55,858 nt of DNA from a bacterium. Its GTDB lineage: Bacteria; Armatimonadota; Abditibacteriia; Abditibacteriales; Abditibacteriaceae. The first letter of the stretch is position 1; each line of letters starts with the position of its first letter. This document shows positions 33,993 to 43,189 of this stretch, in pieces. A model generated the notes under the pieces. The model had not been told where the DNA came from. It saw only the letters and a program-made list of their open reading frames with translations, and did not search any database. A program made the position numbers and the translations under genes. Location: assembly GCA_004172935.1 (NCBI GenBank), contig SDZD01000042.1, forward strand, positions 1 through 55,858, given 5' to 3'.

Positions 33993-36071
33993 ATGTCCTC
34001 AATGTCTTCCAGATTTCCATTTATTCGTTCGACGCTCGCTCTGGCTGCGCTCACTACTGCTGGATGCAATGTCAGTCAGGCACAGCCCAAATCACAACCC
34101 AACATCATCTTCGTACTCGCCGACGACCTAGGCTACGGCGATATAGGCGTATTCTTTCAGAACTCGCGCCGCGCTGCCAACGACCGCTCGCATCCCTGGC
34201 ACCTGACGCCGCAGCTAGACAACATGGCAGCACAGGGCATTCAAATTCCGCAGCACTACTGCCCGGCCCCGGTGTGCGCGCCTTCGCGCGCTTCGTTCTT
34301 GCTGGGTGTGACACAAGGCCACGCCAATGTGCGCGACAACCAATTCGATAAGGAACTGGAAGACAACTACACCGTGCCGCGCGTTTTGAAACAGGCGGGC
34401 TACGCGACGGCAGCTATCGGCAAGTGGGGTTTGCAGGGCAAGGAAGAGACGAGGAACGAGTTCCCCTCAGCACCGCAAAAGCGCGGATTCGATTCGTATT
34501 TCGGCTACATCCCTCATGGTGCAGGTCACGCGCACTATCCCAAAGAAGACGGCAAGCGTTTGTTCGAGGGCGATAAAAACGTCGTGGCCGACTATGACGG
34601 CTGCTACACCACCGATTTGTTCACGGCACGCGCCAAAAAGTGGATCACCGAACAGCAAACGACTAAGCCGAAACAGCCCTTCTTTCTTTATCTGGCTTAC
34701 GACACGCCGCACGCCAAGTTGCAATACCCGCCGAAGGCATTCCCTGCTGGCGGCGGACTCAAAGGCGGGGTTCAGTGGCTGGGCACCCCCGGCCACATGA
34801 TTAACACCGCTGATGGCACACCCGACTCGTACTGCCACCCCGACTACGCGAACGCCACGTGGGACGACGACAAAAACCCGGCGACGTCCGAAAAACCGTG
34901 GCCCGATGTGTATAAACGCTATGCGACCGATGTGCGCCGCATTGATGATTGCGTCGGCGATTTGCTGACCACGCTCAAAGACCTCAAAATCGACGACAAC
35001 ACACTCGTTATTTTCACCAGCGATAACGGTCCCAGTCAGGAGTCGTATCTTCCCGAAGCCAACGAGCCAAACTTCTTCGGCAGTTTCGGCCCCTTCGATG
35101 GCATCAAGCGCGATGTATGGGAAGGCGGCATTCGAGTCGGTGCTATCGCGCGCTGGCCCCAGCAAATCGCGGCGGGCCGCACCAGTCCAACTCCCTCGGC
35201 GTTCTGGGATTGGATGCCAACATTTAGCGAAGCCGCCGGATTCCCTGCACCCGCGCGCAGCGACGGGGTTTCGCTGCTACCTGTATTGCAGGGCAAAGGC
35301 ACCCAGGCGCCATCGCGACTGTACTTCGAGTATTTCGTCGCGGGTAAGACACCTTCTTATCCCGAATTTGCATCCGCCCATCAGGGCCGCGCTCGGCGCC
35401 AGATGCAGGCGCTGCGCATAGGCGACTATGTCGGCGTTCGTTATGATGTCACCAGCCACGCCGACCCGTTCGAGATTTACGATGTCGTCAAAGACCCGAA
35501 GGAAACCAAAAACCTCGGCAACGACCCGAAATTTGCCGCGCTCCAGAAGCAACTGCACGACACCGTCTTAGGCGTGCGCCGCCCCGACGCCGAAGCGCCA
35601 CGCCCCTACGACGAAGAACTCGTTCCCGCTGTCACGGTGGCCCGCACCTCGGCCGGGTTGAACTGGCGCGCAGTTCAACAATCGGCTCCGTGGTTAGCGC
35701 AGACAGCCAACTTGAAACCACTTTCTACAGGCACGACTCCGCTCGCCGCGTGGCCCGCCAAGCTATCGGCCAAGGCCAACGAAATCGCGTTGACTGGTTT
35801 TATCGAAGTCCCCAAAGACGGCGACTACACCTTCTCGCTGACTACCAGTTCCAAAGCCCTGCTGCGCCTACACGAAGCCATCGTAATCGACGCTGACTAC
35901 GGCTACAAACCCGGTAGCGAAATCATCGGCACCATCAAGCTCAAAGCGGGCAAGCATCCCATCACGCTTTCGCTGCTTAAACAGGGAACAACATCACCAA
36001 GCCTAAGCTTGAAATGGCACCATGAGGGAACACAGCCACAACCGATTCCGGCCTCGGCTCTGAGCCACTAG
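33993..36071 (+). CDS. Exported FGly-type sulfatase with C-terminal beta domain
   Basis: 692 residues from ATG 33993 (34002 is a close alternative). The frame is open earlier inside the prepilin gene. The N-terminus is a signal peptide with a lipobox-like TTAGC (C25), so it may be a lipoprotein. The sulfatase fold starts PNIIFVLADDLGYGD (D44, D45 metal ligands). C95 in CAPSR is the residue converted to formylglycine, followed by GKWGLQG and FTSDNGPS. From about 605, GFIEVPKDGDYTFSLTTSSKA looks like a PA14-type sugar-binding module. The family hydrolyses sulfate esters, here probably on polysaccharides. Needs a formylglycine-generating enzyme, not present in the window. Confidence 0.94.
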   Translation: MSSMSSRFPFIRSTLALAALTTAGCNVSQAQPKSQPNIIFVLADDLGYGDIGVFFQNSRRAANDRSHPWHLTPQLDNMAAQGIQIPQHYCPAPVCAPSRASFLLGVTQGHANVRDNQFDKELEDNYTVPRVLKQAGYATAAIGKWGLQGKEETRNEFPSAPQKRGFDSYFGYIPHGAGHAHYPKEDGKRLFEGDKNVVADYDGCYTTDLFTARAKKWITEQQTTKPKQPFFLYLAYDTPHAKLQYPPKAFPAGGGLKGGVQWLGTPGHMINTADGTPDSYCHPDYANATWDDDKNPATSEKPWPDVYKRYATDVRRIDDCVGDLLTTLKDLKIDDNTLVIFTSDNGPSQESYLPEANEPNFFGSFGPFDGIKRDVWEGGIRVGAIARWPQQIAAGRTSPTPSAFWDWMPTFSEAAGFPAPARSDGVSLLPVLQGKGTQAPSRLYFEYFVAGKTPSYPEFASAHQGRARRQMQALRIGDYVGVRYDVTSHADPFEIYDVVKDPKETKNLGNDPKFAALQKQLHDTVLGVRRPDAEAPRPYDEELVPAVTVARTSAGLNWRAVQQSAPWLAQTANLKPLSTGTTPLAAWPAKLSAKANEIALTGFIEVPKDGDYTFSLTTSSKALLRLHEAIVIDADYGYKPGSEIIGTIKLKAGKHPITLSLLKQGTTSPSLSLKWHHEGTQPQPIPASALSH

Positions 36072-36121
36072 CCGAGTTTTCTTAAGGAACCGAACTACTT
36101 ATCCAACACCACTTATCACGC

Positions 36122-36460
36122 ATGAAAAAATCAACTTTCTTCCGCATCGCCATCCTGAGCGCCGTCGCGCTTTCCGTCAGCACCTTCTCGGCTCAAGCCG
36201 CACCCGCCGCCAAAGCAGGTGGGGCAGCAGGTCAAAAAGGCCCCAAGCGAGTCACCGCCGTCAAACACGCCGAGCTCATCAACGGCAAACCATTGACGGA
36301 TGCCCAGAAAACCGCCATTCGTGCCGCCCAGAAAGCCCGTATGGACGCTATCAAGCCCATTCAGGAAAAGTACAAAGCCAGCGTCGCCAAAGCCCTAGGC
36401 ATCACCGTCGCCCAACTCGAAGCCAAAGACAAAGCCCTGCGCGCGAAGAAAGACAACTAA
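36122..36460 (+). CDS. Small exported Ala/Lys-rich protein
   Basis: 112 residues with a clear signal peptide (MKKSTFFRIAILSAVALSVS, cleavage near residue 26 after SAQA). The mature protein is basic and helical (DAQKTAIRAAQKARMDAIKP, EKYKASVAKALGITVAQLEA). The mature half reads like a small helical periplasmic protein, but no CpxP/Spy motif (LTxxQ) is present. A strong terminator follows. Function unknown. Confidence 0.7.
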   Translation: MKKSTFFRIAILSAVALSVSTFSAQAAPAAKAGGAAGQKGPKRVTAVKHAELINGKPLTDAQKTAIRAAQKARMDAIKPIQEKYKASVAKALGITVAQLEAKDKALRAKKDN

Positions 36461-36490
36461 CCCCACAACTCGCCAAAAGCGAGTCCATCT

Positions 36491-36525
36491 AAAGGTCGGC
36501 CCATTTAATCGGGCCGACCTTTTTC
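36491..36525 (+). terminator. Terminator after the small exported protein
   Basis: AAAGGTCGGCCC, 8-nt loop, GGGCCGACCTTT, then TTC. A 12-bp stem with overlapping A- and T-runs, just before the DUF4139 gene at 36539. Confidence 0.9.
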
Positions 36526-36538
36526 GTTACTTGCCCCG

Positions 36539-38035
36539 ATGAAAACAATTCTCTTTCTCCGCTCCGCGTCGCTCTTAGGCGCCCTGGCTGCAACAGCTAC
36601 AATCGTTCGTGCCCAACCTTCCCTCACTGTCTACAACCAGAATTTCGCGGTGGTACGCGATACCATTCCTCTCGATTTGAAAGTCGGCGTTAACCGCGTT
36701 GTGTTTCCCGACACCACCGCCTCACTCGAACCCGACTCGGTGGTGTTACGCGACCCCGCAGGCAAGCGCCAATTCCAAATTTTGGAGCAATCCTACCGCG
36801 CCGACCCGCTTTCTCAATCCTTACTGCTCTCACTATACGAAGGCAAAACCATCGACTTCCGCGTGACAAAGGGCGAAAAGACAGAGATAGTGCAGGGTAA
36901 AATTATTCGTAGCGGCTATGTCTCTCCCAACACAGCTCGTGGTTTTGGCGGCGACCCTTATAATGGCGTCTCTCAGCCCATCGTCGAAGTCGATGGGCAA
37001 CTGCGCTTTTCCCTACCCGGCGAACCCGTTTTCCCCGCGCTCCCCTCAGACGCCATTTTGAAACCGACGCTGAACTGGGTGCTTCGAACAGATGAGGGCG
37101 GCCCCTTCAAAGCCGAATTAGGCTACGTCACTGGCGGCATGACATGGAAAGCCGACTACAACCTCGTCGCCCCCGAAAACAAAATCGGCGTCAGCGATAC
37201 CCTCGATTTGACGGGCTGGGTCACATTCAATAACACCAGCGGCAAAACCTTCGAGAACGCGCGCATCAAGTTGATGGCGGGCGATGTCAACAAAATCGAT
37301 TCCAACAATGGCCGAGGTCGTGGCGGCGGCATGATGGGAGGCTTCGGGGGAATGGGTGCTGCGATGGCCCCAACAGTCACAGAAAAAACCTTCGACGAAT
37401 ACCACCTCTACACCCTGAGCGAACCCACGACGCTTCGCGACCGCGAAACCAAACAGGTCGAATTCGCGCGCGCCCCCGGCATCAAATCGCAAACCCTCTA
37501 CATATATGACGGCGCCTCAATTCCCTCTGGCAGCTACTCCTATGATGGCATTCGTAATGACCAAAACTACGGCGTGACCTCGCACACCAAAGTCATGGTA
37601 ATGCGTGAGTTCGCCAACACCCCCGAAAATGGTTTGGGCATCCCACTCCCCAAGGGACGCCTTCGCTTTTACAAGCGCGATGCCGATGGTCAGATGGAAT
37701 TCATCGGTGAAAACGTCATCGACCACACCCCGAAGGGCGAAACCGTGCGTGTTGCAATGGGCAATGCCTTCGACCTCGTGGGCGAACGCAAACGAACCGC
37801 CTACAAAATCGACTCAAATTACATCGACGAGTCGTTTCAAATCACGGTGCGCAACCACAAAGCCGCCCCAGTCGAAGTGCGCGTCGTTGAACACCTTTAC
37901 CGGGGCGCCAACTGGAACATCACCGAAAAGTCCAATGCCTTCGTGAAAAACGAAGCGAACACCGTTGAATTCCGCGTCCAAATCCCGCCCGACAGCGAAA
38001 AGGTTGTGACCTATAAGGTGCATTACACATGGTAA
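36539..38035 (+). CDS. Exported DUF4139-type protein
   Basis: 498 residues, signal peptide about 1-25. The body is beta-rich, with SLTVYNQNFAVVRDTIPLDL at the start, GGMTWKADYNLVAPEN near 200, a Gly/Met-rich loop (about 258-275, RGRGGGMMGGFGGMG) and VEVRVVEHLYRGANWNI near 445. These are marks of the DUF4139 family, exported proteins of unknown function. The stop overlaps the start of the propeller gene by 7 bp, so the two are translationally linked. Confidence 0.8.
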   Translation: MKTILFLRSASLLGALAATATIVRAQPSLTVYNQNFAVVRDTIPLDLKVGVNRVVFPDTTASLEPDSVVLRDPAGKRQFQILEQSYRADPLSQSLLLSLYEGKTIDFRVTKGEKTEIVQGKIIRSGYVSPNTARGFGGDPYNGVSQPIVEVDGQLRFSLPGEPVFPALPSDAILKPTLNWVLRTDEGGPFKAELGYVTGGMTWKADYNLVAPENKIGVSDTLDLTGWVTFNNTSGKTFENARIKLMAGDVNKIDSNNGRGRGGGMMGGFGGMGAAMAPTVTEKTFDEYHLYTLSEPTTLRDRETKQVEFARAPGIKSQTLYIYDGASIPSGSYSYDGIRNDQNYGVTSHTKVMVMREFANTPENGLGIPLPKGRLRFYKRDADGQMEFIGENVIDHTPKGETVRVAMGNAFDLVGERKRTAYKIDSNYIDESFQITVRNHKAAPVEVRVVEHLYRGANWNITEKSNAFVKNEANTVEFRVQIPPDSEKVVTYKVHYTW

Positions 38036-40746
38036 AGCGCCAGCAAGAACTTGCGAACAATTGGTTCTTGCGGCTGTGTCCCCTCTCGCTCCTTATAATC
38101 ACCGCACTTTGCGCGCTGCTCCCAGCACTGTCCCCTTCCCCCCGCGAAAGAGACGTGCTTGCAGTCGCAACTGCGACCAGCAAGTTGGCGCGCATCAACG
38201 AAGCGATAGCTCGCACCCATATAGAAGCGGTTCAACAAGACTCGACCGGGGAAATATGGGGACTCCAATCCTCGAAAGGCGGCACTCTGTTCAAATGGAA
38301 CGGTAGCAAATGGAATCCCTACCCATTCAAGCCAGCCGGGAAATTGTACCCGCTCGAAATCCAACGGGTAAGCGATGGCAGCATCTTATGTTTGTGGGGA
38401 GCAGGCTCGGTCTATGACTCAAAGGGGCCTAGTCTGCTCACAGAGCATCAGGGCAACACCAGCAGTGTTCTGGCGACATGGCAAGACAGGATGTTCCCTC
38501 CCTATCGCCTTTTTCGGACACAGCGCGCCACATGGCTAACAACGACTGGAACCAAAATCTACCGTGTAGAAAATGGCGAACTGAGAAGTGTTTACACAGT
38601 CGAACCTGAACAGCTCCATGTCGCAGTGCCAGAAGAACCATTAATCCCCACAGTCGAGAAGAACTCGCTCGAAGCATTGGAAGACGGTAAGGGCCACATC
38701 TGGTTTTGGTCAAATGAATTAACCAGAGGCTATAACTACCTTTCGCTGCGCGGGTTGCTGGAGTACGACGGCGATAACTGGATACATCACCCCAATTTCC
38801 CCGGCGTGGAGGACAAACCCTATACCTCGGTGGTCGCTCCCAGAGACGGCACCTTCTGGCTGGGAGTTGGCGATGCAGGGCTTTTTGAACTCAACACACA
38901 AACGCTCACTGGCAAGCGCTTCACCGATCCAGAGAAGTACGCATTCGAGGATGTTCAGACAATACAACAGGTTGGAGGCGTGTGGTATCTAGTCGCCGAT
39001 AGCCCTCTGTACCACGCTCCCAATGACGATTACTCGCAGCGCCAGAGCGACCTTTGGCGCTGGCAAGATTCCCCATCCACTCCCGCTTCGCCCACACGAG
39101 GCCATTTCGAGCGTATTCTGCGCGGGCTGGACTACGGAGGTAGTTTTTCGCAACGCGCCAATCGCCCGCTTCTGGCAACTAAGTCGGGCCTGTGGATTGG
39201 CTCTATGAACGGAGGTGTGTGGTGGATGCCGTTCGGCCAACCACGCCCAGCCGTCCACATCGATTGGCGTCGCCAATTCTTTTACAGCCCCTCGACCTTG
39301 CTACTCCAACGCGATGGACGACTACTCGCCAGTCAAATTGGCATCACCACCCCCGATTTACGCCCCTACCTGAACATTCCCGCCACACAAACCCCGCAAA
39401 CATTTCACGTTTACGGTGGGGTCACCGAAGACCGCAACCATCATCTCTGGCGCATACCGAATTTGAGTCAGCGAGTGGTGGAAGAATGGGATGGTAGCCG
39501 TTGGCGCTCCTACCCGATTCCCGCCACCTATCCAATAGAAGACCTTTTTTACATCAGCCCAGATACACGGGGACGCATCTGGTTATTTCCCGATAGCGAC
39601 ACCAAAGCAGTCGCATTGCTCGATCCGACAAAAGGCACATGGCAACTCTTCCCCGACTTCTTACAAGCCACGCAAAGTCAGCTCAAATTGTTCGGCTATG
39701 AGGGCGCATCACGCTTGAAAATTGGAGATGGCAAATATTTAACACCCCGCTTTTCCTCTACAAAACGTATCGCCTTTTTGAGCCCCGACGAAAAGTTGTT
39801 TTTGTTCGATGGCCAGAAGTGGCACAACTGGAAATTCGTAGCTATTACCAATGCTACGCTCTGGGAAAATTATCACTGGGATCAAGCCCCCTATTTCAAT
39901 CCAGCAGGTGTATTATGTATCGATATCTCAAACGACACCTGGGAATGGACATCCGCTGAAAAGTGGACAAAGCATGAAACTACTCGCCACCAATTTTCCC
40001 CACCCCTAACTCCGATACCACCCCCCGGACACGACGAAGATTCTATCCACTCAATTGTTCGCGACTCCAGCGGCGCCATATGGATGACCAAAGACCAGCA
40101 ACTTTGGCGAGCCGCGTGGGGCCTCTGCGAACCCATATTCACACCCGACACACCTCATCCATTCCAATCCACCAACACTCTCAAAGCTGTCTTAATCGCC
40201 CCAGACAGCATCCCATTACTGGCAGCCGGCCCAAACTGGTTCACCGAATACACATGGGTTCCCAGCACGCCGCCCGACACGAAAATCAGCGTGACACAAC
40301 AGGACAAAAACAGCTTTCGCGTTCGCCTATCGGCCCCTCCCCTCGGCAAAGAGAAACACTGGTTCCGCTGGCGTCTAGATGAAGAAGAATGGAGCAAGCC
40401 TCAAACCGAGCAAACCATTCTGGTCGATTTCGTTCCGCCGGGAAATCATCGCCTTCAAGTAGCCGCCATTAACGCCCAATTGTGCCTCGACACCTCGCCA
40501 GCAACAGCGACACTGCGCGTTAATCTCACCGAACACCAATATTGGAACGACCTGCTCTATTTGTTGAAGTCGCCCGATTTTCGCCAACGCGAAAAAGCCG
40601 TCAAAGTCTTTTCGAGGCGCCCCATGAAATCGCTCCCCATCCTGTGGGCAGCCCGAAAAACAGCAGACCCCGATTTTCTTTGGTGGATAGATGCCTGTAT
40701 CGAGGAAATCAAGTCGCAGCCCAAACCGAAGCCGAAAAGAGCCTGA
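38029..40746 (+). CDS. Orphan extracytoplasmic propeller protein resembling two-component sensor regions
   Basis: 905 residues. An uncleaved signal anchor or membrane helix (about 13-36) is followed by repeated beta-propeller blades with the reg_prop pattern: DSTGEIWGLQSS, DGKGHIWFWSN, PRDGTFWLGVGDAG, EDRNHHLWRIPN, DTRGRIWLFPDS, DSSGAIWMTKDQQ. A Y_Y_Y-like domain (about 755-830: WFRWRLDEEEWSKPQTEQTI, FVPPGNHRLQVAAIN) precedes a short C-terminal helical part. In hybrid two-component systems this layout forms the periplasmic sensor half ahead of a kinase. Here the protein ends with no second membrane helix, kinase or DNA-binding domain. A 7-bp overlap with the DUF4139 gene implies partnership. 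Confidence 0.8.
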   Translation: MVKRQQELANNWFLRLCPLSLLIITALCALLPALSPSPRERDVLAVATATSKLARINEAIARTHIEAVQQDSTGEIWGLQSSKGGTLFKWNGSKWNPYPFKPAGKLYPLEIQRVSDGSILCLWGAGSVYDSKGPSLLTEHQGNTSSVLATWQDRMFPPYRLFRTQRATWLTTTGTKIYRVENGELRSVYTVEPEQLHVAVPEEPLIPTVEKNSLEALEDGKGHIWFWSNELTRGYNYLSLRGLLEYDGDNWIHHPNFPGVEDKPYTSVVAPRDGTFWLGVGDAGLFELNTQTLTGKRFTDPEKYAFEDVQTIQQVGGVWYLVADSPLYHAPNDDYSQRQSDLWRWQDSPSTPASPTRGHFERILRGLDYGGSFSQRANRPLLATKSGLWIGSMNGGVWWMPFGQPRPAVHIDWRRQFFYSPSTLLLQRDGRLLASQIGITTPDLRPYLNIPATQTPQTFHVYGGVTEDRNHHLWRIPNLSQRVVEEWDGSRWRSYPIPATYPIEDLFYISPDTRGRIWLFPDSDTKAVALLDPTKGTWQLFPDFLQATQSQLKLFGYEGASRLKIGDGKYLTPRFSSTKRIAFLSPDEKLFLFDGQKWHNWKFVAITNATLWENYHWDQAPYFNPAGVLCIDISNDTWEWTSAEKWTKHETTRHQFSPPLTPIPPPGHDEDSIHSIVRDSSGAIWMTKDQQLWRAAWGLCEPIFTPDTPHPFQSTNTLKAVLIAPDSIPLLAAGPNWFTEYTWVPSTPPDTKISVTQQDKNSFRVRLSAPPLGKEKHWFRWRLDEEEWSKPQTEQTILVDFVPPGNHRLQVAAINAQLCLDTSPATATLRVNLTEHQYWNDLLYLLKSPDFRQREKAVKVFSRRPMKSLPILWAARKTADPDFLWWIDACIEEIKSQPKPKPKRA

Positions 40747-40775
40747 TAAAGCCCAAATAACAAACACTAGAACCA

Positions 40776-42026
40776 ATGTCCCAAAAAGTGTTGAAGGTGG
40801 CCGTTATCGGCTTGGGGGGTTTCGCGCACGCCCATCATGAGGCGCTACGCCCCCTCGAAGCCAGCGGCGAGTTACAGGTAATGGCGACGTGTGACCCACA
40901 ACTAGAAAAGTTCGCCGATTCGCCCCTTGTCGCCGACTTGCAAACGCGCGGCGTGCCCATTTACGCCGACTACCTCGAAATGCTCGACGCGCACGTCGAA
41001 CAGCTCGATTTCGTCACCATCCCCACGCCCATTCCCCTGCACGCTCCTATGCACCGCGCCTGTGTCGAGCGCGGGTTAGCGACCTACCTCGAAAAGCCCC
41101 CTACCCTCGATTGGCGCGAACTCGATTCGATGATTGAAACCGAAAGCAGCTCCCGTTTTCAAACGCAGGTAGGCTTCAACTTCATCATCGAAAGCACACG
41201 ACAGAGCCTGAAAGCCCGCTTACTTGCAGGTGAATTTGGCGCGCTCAAACGCGCCAAATTCGTGGGATGCCATCCGCGCTCCGAGTCGTATTTTCGACGC
41301 GCGCAGTGGGCGGGGAGGCTACGCAACAATGGGCACCTCATCCTCGATTCGTGCATCGGCAACGCCCTCGCTCACCAGGTCCATAACCTGCTGTTCTGGT
41401 GCGGCGAGGGCGAGGTCTTATCATGGGGTGAAATCAAATCGGTCGAGGCCGAACTGTACCGCGCCCACGAAATCGAGAACTTCGATACCGTGTTCGCGCG
41501 CGGCCAAAGCGGACAGGCCGAAATCTGGATTGGCGCCTCACACGTCGGCAGCGGCTCAGCATGGCAGAACGAAGTCGTCGAATGCGAGGACGCCACCTTC
41601 TTCTACGAAAACGGCAACTACACAATCGAGTGGCACGATGGACGTAGCGAAGAAGGCCCCACTGATGCCAACGCCGTCAGCGGCCTACTAGTACGCAACC
41701 TCCAATACTTCGCCAACTATTTGAAGGGAGAAGTTGCACGCCCACTCACAACACTCGCCGATTCGCGCCCGTTCGTCACCCTCAACGACCTCATTCTGGT
41801 GGCGGCTGGGCACATCACCACCATCCCCGACTCCTTCATTACCCGCCAGACCGGGAACAACAATGAGGTGCTACGCACAGTCGAAGACATCACCCCCTCG
41901 TTGCAGTTCTTCTTGCAGCAAGGCTGTTTCCCCTCCGATACCAATGTCGCGTGGTCGGCGCTGGGTGGTAGCGCTGATGCCTCGCAAATCACGCAGATCG
42001 ATACCGTTGTCGATAGCCTGATTTAA
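40776..42026 (+). CDS. Gfo/Idh/MocA family oxidoreductase
   Basis: 416 residues. N-terminal Rossmann fold with VAVIGLGGFAHAHHEAL (8-24), the cofactor-side TIPTPIPLH strand near 82 and LEKPPTLDW (about 109), the family EKP motif with the catalytic Lys. The C-terminal alpha/beta dimerisation domain contains HLILDSCIGNALAHQVHN near 190, with the Asp/His pair typical of the active site. Members oxidise or reduce sugar or cyclitol hydroxyls using NAD(P). Cytoplasmic. Substrate unknown. Given the glycosidases around it, a role on released sugars is plausible. Confidence 0.92.
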   Translation: MSQKVLKVAVIGLGGFAHAHHEALRPLEASGELQVMATCDPQLEKFADSPLVADLQTRGVPIYADYLEMLDAHVEQLDFVTIPTPIPLHAPMHRACVERGLATYLEKPPTLDWRELDSMIETESSSRFQTQVGFNFIIESTRQSLKARLLAGEFGALKRAKFVGCHPRSESYFRRAQWAGRLRNNGHLILDSCIGNALAHQVHNLLFWCGEGEVLSWGEIKSVEAELYRAHEIENFDTVFARGQSGQAEIWIGASHVGSGSAWQNEVVECEDATFFYENGNYTIEWHDGRSEEGPTDANAVSGLLVRNLQYFANYLKGEVARPLTTLADSRPFVTLNDLILVAAGHITTIPDSFITRQTGNNNEVLRTVEDITPSLQFFLQQGCFPSDTNVAWSALGGSADASQITQIDTVVDSLI

Positions 42027-42052
42027 ACAAGCAATCCCTCTCCCCTCATCTC

Positions 42053-42334
42053 TCATAAAATCCCCGTCTCTATTTCATCGAGATAGATGAACTTGGGCGA
42101 TTTAACGCCCGCTTGTTTACGGATTTCGACCAAGCGCTGGGAATCGAAAAACTCTTTGGCATTTTGCAACGAACTCCAACGCGAAAAATGCACGACATTG
42201 TTAGCATCCTCCTCAAATTTGAGCAGTTGATAGCTGATTTCTCCGGCGTCCTTTCGAATTGAGGCGGCCTCATCGAAAATTTTCTCCCAAGCCGTGTAAT
42301 CCTCGACTTCGTGGACAATAAGAACATATTGCAT
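42053..42334 (-). CDS. Antibiotic biosynthesis monooxygenase-like (ABM fold) protein
   Basis: 93 residues from ATG 42334. The frame is open 33 bp further upstream, into a terminator hairpin, so the internal ATG is preferred. YVLIVHEVEDYTAWEKIFDE, YQLLKFEEDANNVVHFSRW and the C-terminal SPKFIYLDEI fit the small ferredoxin-like ABM fold, found in monooxygenases and in stress or heme-related proteins. Function in this organism unknown. Converges on the oxidoreductase gene. Confidence 0.65.
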   Translation of the reverse strand: MQYVLIVHEVEDYTAWEKIFDEAASIRKDAGEISYQLLKFEEDANNVVHFSRWSSLQNAKEFFDSQRLVEIRKQAGVKSPKFIYLDEIETGIL

Positions 42335-42346
42335 AAGCACAAATAG

Positions 42347-42380
42347 TAAGACCTCTTTCATGTACATGAAAGAGGTCTTA
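42347..42380 (-). terminator. 34-bp perfect palindrome after prepilin copy 3
   Basis: TAAGACCTCTTTCATGT directly followed by its reverse complement, 34 bp without loop bases. It lies 33 bp after the stop of the prepilin at 42413 and just upstream of the ABM gene, so it probably ends the prepilin transcript. Same length and loopless form as at 13911 and 50156. Confidence 0.75.
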
Positions 42381-42412
42381 TGGAACCTAACGGATGGCTG
42401 AGAGGATTGGAT

Positions 42413-43189
42413 TTATTCGAAGACGCGGAAGGTGGGCGTTGAACCGGAGACATCGAAGGTTGCACCGGGTTTGTAAATACGAGCGCGGCCCTGAGCCACG
42501 TTCTCGGCTTTATACCACTTGACATGGCCATCGACGAACGAGACGGTGCAGCCATCTAGGTGGCGAGTCACGATAGCTCCCGTTGCCACCAGACCAACCT
42601 GCACTGAGTTGCTAGGCGCGCCAGTGTTGTTCGTGCTGGAAGAGCTGATACCGTCAGCACGATAGCGTGCTGAACCGTTGGTCGAATCACCATCGCCGTT
42701 CATCACGGTGAGCGTGGGATTAGCCACAGCAGAAAGAGACACTGATACGTTGTTGGTGACACCACTGTTAGCCGAGCGGCTCAAGACGGTGTTGTACCAG
42801 TAGTCGGTGTAGCCTGTCGAGAGAGGATCGGGGTTTGGCGCCGTGGTTTCGCTGGGGCACTGGTAAAGCTGAAGGCTTTTCAGATAAGGCTGAATCGAAT
42901 CGGCCCAGCCAACGGGGGCGATGTCGCTGCCATTGACGGCCAGAGGGAATCTTTCATCGTAGTCCTGGCAATATTGCAAAATCCCCAGGCCGATTTGCTT
43001 CAGGTTCGACTGGCAGGAGGCGCGACGCGCGTTCTCGCGTGCCCTGGCAAAAACGGGGAACAGAATAGCGGCCAGAATAGCGATGATGGCGATAACTACC
43101 AAAAGCTCTATAAGCGTGAAGCCACGACGAGCGATAACTGAAGCCGAATTGTTTTGTGCGCCACGCACCAGGTTGAATTGAGTTTTCAT
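42413..43189 (-). CDS. DUF1559 prepilin-like protein, copy 3
   Basis: 258 residues. Prepilin cleavage is expected between G23 and F24 in RRGFTLIELL, a Gly at -1 where the two paralogues have Ala. The RARENARRASCQSNLKQIGLG segment is nearly identical to copy 1. The H-X9-DG element is TRHLDGCTVSFVDGHVKW. The gene has the shared bipartite promoter at 43342-43372, with a leader of about 150 nt, and a perfect palindromic terminator. Likely a pseudopilin-type surface or secretion component. Confidence 0.94.
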   Translation of the reverse strand: MKTQFNLVRGAQNNSASVIARRGFTLIELLVVIAIIAILAAILFPVFARARENARRASCQSNLKQIGLGILQYCQDYDERFPLAVNGSDIAPVGWADSIQPYLKSLQLYQCPSETTAPNPDPLSTGYTDYWYNTVLSRSANSGVTNNVSVSLSAVANPTLTVMNGDGDSTNGSARYRADGISSSSTNNTGAPSNSVQVGLVATGAIVTRHLDGCTVSFVDGHVKWYKAENVAQGRARIYKPGATFDVSGSTPTFRVFE

